Origin: Cupriavidus phytohabitans
Lineage (GTDB): Bacteria; Pseudomonadota; Gammaproteobacteria; Burkholderiales; Burkholderiaceae
Reading direction: 5' to 3'
NCBI RefSeq assembly: GCF_000426345.1
Contig: NZ_AUFE01000025.1
Span: forward strand, 29,284 to 93,283
Length of the DNA: 64,000 nucleotides
The position numbers were made by a program, and so were the translations under genes. Positions 59,396-64,000 of this stretch are shown one piece after another (within the stretch, counting starts at the first letter, position 1; the number at the start of each line of letters is the position of its first letter). Under the pieces are notes generated by a model. It was not told the DNA's origin and searched no databases. It saw only the letters and a list, made by a program, of their open reading frames with translations.

Positions 59396-60919
59396 GTGAC
59401 TTCAGACCAATCGCCCGTCCGCCTGGCCGTTGCCGGACTCATCCACGAGACCAACACGTACGCCGCCGAGTTCGCGGGCATGACGCCACTGCGCGCGTTC
59501 GAGCAGTATCGGGGCGACGAGATCCTGGCGGCATTCGACAAATCGAATCATCAGGTTGGCGGTTTTATCGAAGGCGCACGCAAAACCGGCGCCACGCTCG
59601 TTCCCACCTACGTCGGGCAGGCGACGCCATCGGGCACGATTGAAGCCAGCGCGTATGCCGCCATGAAGCAGGCAGTTCTCGATGGCATTCGCGCCGCGCT
59701 GCCGGTTGACGGCGTGCTGCTGGCCCTGCATGGCGCCGGTGTCGCCGACGGCACCGAGGACATCGAGGGCGATCTGGCGCTTGCCGTTCGCGCGCTGGTC
59801 GGGCCCGGTGTCCCGATTGCCGCGGTCTACGATCTGCACGGCAACATGACGGACGCGATGCGGGATGCTTGCAACCTGACGTTGCCGTGCAAGCTGTATC
59901 CGCATACCGACTTCCATGAACGAGGCGTCGAAGCCGTCGAGTTGCTGCTTGAGATGATTGGCGGAAGGCTCACGCCGGTCACCGCGACGCGAAGCCTGCC
60001 GATGCTGCCGTACATCGTGACGACACAGGACGGGTTCATCCCCGCGGAGGTCAATGACGTTTGCCAGAAACTGGCCGCCCAGCCGGGCGTAATCGACTGC
60101 TCGTGGTTCCACGGCTTCCCCTACGCGGATATCGCGGCGCCCTGCCCGGTGGTCGTGTGTACCACGACCGGAGACGCCGCGCTCGCGCAGCGCTGCGCCG
60201 ACGAAGTCGCGCAATGGATCTGGTCGCATCGCGAGGAATTCCGTCCGACGTTCCCGTCACCGGCACAGGGCATCGCCCTTGCCTTGTCGGCGGGAGAGGG
60301 TCCGGTTGTCGTCAACGAGTACGCAGACAACCCTGGTGGCGGCACGCCCGGAGACGGCACGCATTTGCTTCGTGCGTTACTGGATGCCGGTCCGCCCGCC
60401 GGTACGTGCTGTTTCGCATCGATCAACGACGCGGCCGTGGTTGCACAAGCACAGCGCGCGGGTGTGGGCGCCACGATCAGGGTCTCGCTGGGCGGCAAGC
60501 AAGGCCGCTTTCAGGGCGTGCCGATCGAGGCCGATGCCTATGTGAAATGCATCACGGACGGTCGTTTCGTCAATCGGCCTGGCTCGATGTTCGAAGGGGT
60601 TCGCTTCGACCTGGGGGCGATGTGTCGGCTGATCATCGATGGTGTCGATGTCATCGTGGCTTCGCGGGCAGAGCAGATCTTTGATGTCGAGCCGTTTGCG
60701 CTGCATGGGTTGGATGTCACTGGGTACAAGGTCGTGGCGATCAAGGGGGCCAATCACTTCCGTGCTGGCTATCGGACGGTTGCTAAGCAAGTCATTTCCG
60801 TCGACAGTGAAGGCTTGAGTACGGCTGCGATTGCGTCGTTTCCGCGTGAAAGGCTCGTCGGGGAGTTTTGGCCTTTGTGCGACGAGGTGCGGTTTAACGG
60901 CGGTGCCGAAGTCTTATGA
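59396..60919 (+). CDS. M81 family peptidase (MlrC/microcystinase-like)
   Basis: The 507-residue protein begins (GTG, behind CGGAGG) with VRLAVAGLIHETNTYAAEF, and contains the zinc-binding DLHGNMTDAMRDAC and LYPHTDFHERGVEAVE. These are typical of M81 metallopeptidases such as MlrC, which cut short linear peptides. Relatives are widespread in catabolic clusters of Burkholderiales and may act on amides of unusual amino acids. It is the third gene after dsdA and the transporter. Whether it releases a D-amino acid for DsdA is inference. Confidence 0.89.
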   Translation: MTSDQSPVRLAVAGLIHETNTYAAEFAGMTPLRAFEQYRGDEILAAFDKSNHQVGGFIEGARKTGATLVPTYVGQATPSGTIEASAYAAMKQAVLDGIRAALPVDGVLLALHGAGVADGTEDIEGDLALAVRALVGPGVPIAAVYDLHGNMTDAMRDACNLTLPCKLYPHTDFHERGVEAVELLLEMIGGRLTPVTATRSLPMLPYIVTTQDGFIPAEVNDVCQKLAAQPGVIDCSWFHGFPYADIAAPCPVVVCTTTGDAALAQRCADEVAQWIWSHREEFRPTFPSPAQGIALALSAGEGPVVVNEYADNPGGGTPGDGTHLLRALLDAGPPAGTCCFASINDAAVVAQAQRAGVGATIRVSLGGKQGRFQGVPIEADAYVKCITDGRFVNRPGSMFEGVRFDLGAMCRLIIDGVDVIVASRAEQIFDVEPFALHGLDVTGYKVVAIKGANHFRAGYRTVAKQVISVDSEGLSTAAIASFPRERLVGEFWPLCDEVRFNGGAEVL

Positions 60920-61098
60920 CAGAAGCACGCTTGATAGGTCTGGCCGGCCGGAACCAGACGTGGTCCTTGAACGCTCCCGCGCGCAATATCGATCTGTATC
61001 CTGACGGCGCTCTGCCGTGACGCCGCGCTCCGTTCGGAAGCACTGCGCACGCCTGGCTGAACCCGATGGGGATGGCCCGCGCCGCGTGGATCAGCGGT

Positions 61099-61369
61099 TG
61101 ATGCGTATAGAACAACGACATCCCAGCCAATGAACCGCATCGGGGTAAGGTTCTCGCTATCGAACGTTCTGGATTGCATATGGCCGCCCTCTCCATCAGC
61201 CTTTAGCACGCGGTACTGTACGTAGCAGTCCCCGCAGGCGTACTGCATGTAGATAACATCAATCGTTACGTTCTCGTCGGACAGGCTAAAGGGGTACACA
61301 AAGACAAAAGAAATCCCCGACCAGCAATGCAAGAAAATGAGTGACGACTGCGCGAAGGACAGGTTTCAT
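61099..61369 (-). pseudogene. Putative immunity protein gene with a frameshift
   Basis: The ATG at 61369 overlaps the effector stop (ATGA). The first frame reads as a membrane or signal segment (MKPVLRAVVTHFLALLVG). At a GGGG run (61318-61315) one base too many moves the reading into a second frame with FVYPFSLSDENVTIDVIY, ACGDCYVQYRVL and ENLTPMRFIGWDVVVLY. The frame stays open to 60769 but loses protein-like character after about 61099, perhaps from another shift. Position after an effector gene suggests an immunity protein. No family is recognised. Confidence 0.5.
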
Positions 61370-62069
61370 TTCGCCAACTCGCTCTCGTCCAGAGCGCCTG
61401 CCTTCTTGGTCCTTATCAGGAGCTTACCGCCCCTGTATATCGCCCGCCCCAAATGCCTGTAATCCTGGTCCGGAATTTCCGTCTTATCCCCATTGATCCG
61501 CGGATCGGTGCCCGTCGTGTGCCCAATCACGACGGACTTCGTCTTTCCAGCCTCAAAGAGGTACTTCGAGAAATCGGCCACGATGTTGTCCGATCGGGCT
61601 GCGGTCTGGCACCCGTGGATCTCCACCTTGGTGTCTTCGGTGAAATTACCGAACTTTAGCTTCCTGAGATGCGCACGAGAGAATGAGTCGTTGTGGAAGA
61701 TATAGCGATACAGCCTGATATTGTTCAAAAAGCTGACATCCTTGTCATTTCTGACGGTGACCATGAAGAAGTTGTCCGGTCCCCCATGCGTGAAGATGTC
61801 CAGCGACCGGATACTGTTTGGCTTCTGATCGTTGATCTCGAGAATCAGTGACTGCAGCGACCGCAATCTCTTGTTGATTATCACGTACTTGTTCTTGTCA
61901 TCTCTCTTGTAGTTTTTGGCATGGCGGCCATCTGGAAGGCTGAATTGTCGCTCTGCGCATAGGCCCCACCCCACAACAGTAAGCGGACTTTTCGATCATA
62001 TTGAACCGTGTGAACGGAGTCTTTGGTTGTGTTTGTCCGTGCCTTCTGGCCTTTCAGATTGCCGCTCAT
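61366..62069 (-). pseudogene. Putative T6SS effector with caspase-like His/Cys motifs, frameshifted
   Basis: The ATG at 62069 overlaps the PAAR stop (ATGA) and starts MSGNLKGQKARTNTTKDSVH. Near 61940-61990 the reading must change frame to continue as GRHAKNYKRDDKNKYVIINK, through to AGALDESELAK. The second frame contains SLDIFTHGGPDNFF (His at 61786-61788) and VEIHGCQTAARSDN (Cys at 61609-61611). The spacing and hydrophobic lead-ins resemble the His-Gly and Gly-Cys blocks of clan CD peptidases (caspase or DUF4347-like). A secreted protease-like toxin is the best guess. Frameshift or homopolymer error cannot be told apart here. Confidence 0.55.
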
Positions 62070-62645
62070 GCTTTCCCCTCCATCCGCATTTCAGCGTCGT
62101 CGCCCAAATAGAGGGTGAGCATCTCCGGCCTCTCTGTACTCACCCGCTCACAACGTCCATCAGCGTCCGTGTAGCCGCGGTACGTGGCACCGTCTGAGGT
62201 CTCTATGTAGTAAGCGAGGCCTGCTATCGGTGCGTGGGTGTTGCCGTCGACAACTCGCACCTGTTCGTCGTAGGTATCGCCAGCGGCTTCTTCAGATTCT
62301 GTGGCCCCGGTGATCTTGGAGTGAGGAGATGGGGACGAAGAGCCTGCACCTCGGCGGTTGACTTCGACGGTGAAATTCCCTTGCGACGGAAGCACGATTG
62401 GATGGGTTGAACATCCGCAGTACACCCCGCGCACCACTGACCAGAATCTGCTTGCCCTCGATATCAAAGGCCGGGTAGCAATCATTCCTTACCTCACCGC
62501 CCGACTTGCAGGCAGGGCAGGACGCGTAGTCGCCCTCCACACCGACCGTCGTCCCATGGTGCAAGACACTCCGCCCGGTTGCGATCAGGATGCCGACCGT
62601 GCTTGTCTTGTCACCGTTCTTCAATGGATAGCGAATATCAGCCAC
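62066..62645 (-). pseudogene. PAAR-domain protein with C-terminal extension, one frameshift
   Basis: A GTG at 62645 behind GGAGA starts MADIRYPLKNGDKTSTVGIL, and HHGTTVGVEGDYASCPACKSGG and CYPAFDIEGKQILVSGAR complete a PAAR-type domain. At a GGGG run (62428-62425) the first frame leaves coding sequence. With one G removed it continues VYCGCSTHPIVLPSQGNFTV, then a C-terminal transthyretin-like extension (QVRVVDGNTHAPIAGLAYY, TDADGRCERVSTERP). PAAR proteins cap the VgrG spike of the type VI secretion system and carry effectors. No other T6SS gene is in the window. Confidence 0.7.
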
Positions 62646-62780
62646 GTAGATCTCCGATCCCTGACATGCGTTGGAACGGAAAGCTATACGTGACGCCGCT
62701 GCAGGATGTCTTTATAGCAAATCCGAAAATTGGTTGGAAATATCTGCAATTCCGTGCGCCGATGGGGCCCGCCTGGCTCT

Positions 62781-63019
62781 TCACGATGCCCGGTCATGCG
62801 ACGAGATGCAGTTCGACGCCAGCGCCCGCAACTCCCGCGCCATAGCAGGCGCCACCTGACTGGCGCAACGGGCAAGATTAACTTGCATGGCCGTCGGCGA
62901 CGTCCAAAAAGCATCGGGTCAATGCTGTAATCCCGCTGATCCAGCCATACAAGCAGATCCAGCAAGTGCCACAGTGTGGTGCTGCCTTCATGGCATCTAG
63001 TTAAAATTGGTATACCCAC
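62781..63019 (-). pseudogene. Broken small gene, two frameshifts
   Basis: A GTG start at 63019 gives MGIPILTRCHEGSTTLWHLL and LLVWLDQRDYSIDPML. A run of five T (just after ATGC) and a GG then shift the frame, after which MQVNLARCASQVAPAMAREL and ALASNCISSHDRAS end at 62781. The pieces read as one small helical protein of about 80 residues. I do not recognise the family. The start overlaps the 3' end of the peptide gene at 63001-63132. Confidence 0.45.
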
Positions 63020-63132
63020 GAAATACTTTCGAGAATAGCGCCGCCCGCTTTACCTTGCGTGCTATCGGTGGCGTTGATATCCTCGAAATCATCGCATTCA
63101 AGAATTTCATTGATTTCGTGATTCGGTTTCAT
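63001..63132 (-). CDS. Putative ribosomally made peptide precursor (43 aa)
   Basis: An intact 43-codon gene begins with ATG at 63132, behind a textbook AAGGAG six bases upstream, and ends TAA at 63001. The first 26 residues are polar and acidic (MKPNHEINEILECDDFEDIN then ATDSTQ). The last 17 are GKAGGAILESISWVYQF, a glycine-rich start with an aromatic end. As a lasso precursor, Thr at -2 before a Gly at core position 1 and a Glu at core position 9 fit the family rule. As a bacteriocin, a double-glycine cut after GG is also possible. No maturation or export gene is in view. The name is tentative. Confidence 0.55.
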   Translation of the reverse strand: MKPNHEINEILECDDFEDINATDSTQGKAGGAILESISWVYQF

Positions 63133-63144
63133 GTTGATCTCCTT

Positions 63145-63632
63145 ACGGTTTAACTTAATCAACGTAACATCAGGTAACTTCTTTCCCCTCTTTTTTGGAT
63201 TGGCTCATGCGGTTTTGCCAAGGTGATGGCGACCGTCTGCTTATAGGTATAGGTGCGCGATTAGAAGAGCGTGTTCAGAGAATTCGGAAGATCACAGGAG
63301 AAATTTTCGATCCTTCGCGATTTGGCTAGCCCTCGGGGAGAGGTAGGCTGCGGCGCAGCGAAAGATTCTCTTGGTTCTGGATGTCAGGTGATGCCGTGCG
63401 ACACAGGCGGGCTCTCGATGATGGTGGGGCTCACCGATATCGCCGATGCGTCGGCATGTCCCGCCAGAACATGCCAAGCTGATGATCGGCTATCCCGAGT
63501 TTTTCCCGGCGCCGGTGCTCCCATGCCGGGGACACATACACGGTATTGTCGGCGGAACACTCAAGGAAACTGTTACTTCATGCCAGGACCGTCGCAGAAA
63601 GAACCGCTGATTTCGGCATATTTTGCACGCAG
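63145..63632. other. Stretch with no supported gene
   Basis: Apart from the ribosome-binding site of the peptide gene, this stretch holds only frames without codon bias or clear start signals. The part next to the peptide gene is AT-rich, a sign of transferred DNA. It may contain the peptide gene's promoter, but I could not place one with confidence. Confidence 0.4.
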
Positions 63633-64000
63633 CTATCTGATTTCGCGATTGAATCCGATGAGGCCATGCAGGCGCAGGCGTCGCAGCTCGTAGCTCATGC
63701 GCCCCGGGCCGATTTCGCCAGGACGCAGGCCCAGCAGCACGGCGTAGGCTTGGCGCAGGTCTTGATTGGTAAAGCCGCGTGCGACGAAGACGAACATCAC
63801 CAGCGCATGCAGCAGGGCCTGGACCTTCGGGTCGGCAAAGCGCAGCGCCGGAGCACGCTGCCCGTCAACGTGGCGTGCACGCTGCAGGTCCTGGAACGCG
63901 TCTTCGCCCAATGCGCAGTCGTGGCTGATCTGCTCGATCTCGAGCATGCGCCGGTTGGCGGCAAAGCCGATGCTGCGCAACTCGGGCAAGTTGCGCAGCA
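63633..64000 (-). CDS. Partial gene, winged-helix-like segment, edge of window
   Basis: The frame runs off the right edge at 64000 and ends at 63633. It contains RARHVDGQRAPALRFADPKV, LHALVMFVFVARGFTNQDLR and MSYELRRLRLHGLIGFNRE, which read like a winged-helix DNA-binding fold. I do not know a named family. The C-terminus stops abruptly after FNREIR, where related proteins I would expect continue, so it may be truncated. The start lies outside the window. Confidence 0.45.
   Translation of the reverse strand, partial: LRNLPELRSIGFAANRRMLEIEQISHDCALGEDAFQDLQRARHVDGQRAPALRFADPKVQALLHALVMFVFVARGFTNQDLRQAYAVLLGLRPGEIGPGRMSYELRRLRLHGLIGFNREIR

Noticed and set aside
63421..63603. 50-codon plus-strand frame beginning MRRHVPPEHAKLMIGYPEFF
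   Set aside because: It is somewhat protein-like but has no ribosome-binding site and no recognisable family.
63271..63693. 140-residue plus-strand frame near the right edge
   Set aside because: It overlaps the minus-strand partial gene, has no ribosome-binding site, and its composition shifts along its length.

Overview
The window is 64 kb of high-GC chromosomal DNA from a betaproteobacterium of the Burkholderiales. Cupriavidus or Ralstonia is the best guess. Support comes from the accB-accC-prmA-DUF3426 gene order, an mpl gene beside a small gene of unknown function, a lysine/alanine-rich histone H1-like protein, and three Bug-family (TctC) periplasmic binding proteins next to CoA-transferase genes. 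Genus is inferred from content, not from a search. No rRNA, tRNA, CRISPR array or intact insertion sequence was seen.

Region 1 (0-20.5 kb) is housekeeping. It holds an EamA transporter, corA behind a long structured leader, then leftward runs mtgA-aroE-tonB-like-RNase II-like and yqiA-ubiC-fabG. After these come mpl with a divergent unknown gene, a TlpA thioredoxin, aroQ, accB-accC, prmA, a DUF3426 protein with long repeats, tpx, a PfkB-type kinase and a glycine-zipper lipoprotein. The corA leader is notable: it encodes a 25-residue peptide with a good ribosome-binding site and overlapping, mutually exclusive hairpins. It resembles the idea of the Salmonella corL leader.

Region 2 (20.5-30.9 kb) has the histone H1-like gene, 1.6 kb of palindrome-rich and mostly non-coding DNA with one candidate 50-residue ORF, a DUF2147 protein, a TonB-dependent siderophore receptor with a Fur-like box, a LysR regulator facing a tautomerase, an aldo/keto reductase, two lipoproteins, rdgC and a thioesterase.

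Region 3 (31.0-44.6 kb) is leftward. A tightly overlapping MoxR-Bat (von Willebrand factor A) operon begins with a large membrane protein that has a spermidine-synthase-like end. Upstream lies a sulfatase module: a formylglycine-generating enzyme that appears membrane-anchored, a HAD-like lipoprotein and a lipoprotein sulfatase. Its leader contains a terminator-shaped hairpin.

Region 4 (44.8-60.9 kb) is catabolic: Bug receptors, two CoA-transferases, an acyl-CoA dehydrogenase, an enoyl-CoA hydratase, and IclR and LysR regulators. It ends with D-serine dehydratase, an MFS transporter and an M81 (MlrC-like) peptidase.

Region 5 (61-64 kb) is accessory and lower in GC. It holds a three-gene PAAR / putative caspase-fold effector / putative immunity module joined by ATGA overlaps, in which each gene carries a one-base frameshift. 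Next comes another small broken gene, then an intact 43-codon gene whose product looks like a ribosomally made peptide precursor (lasso-like or double-glycine type). The window ends in a partial gene with a winged-helix-like segment.
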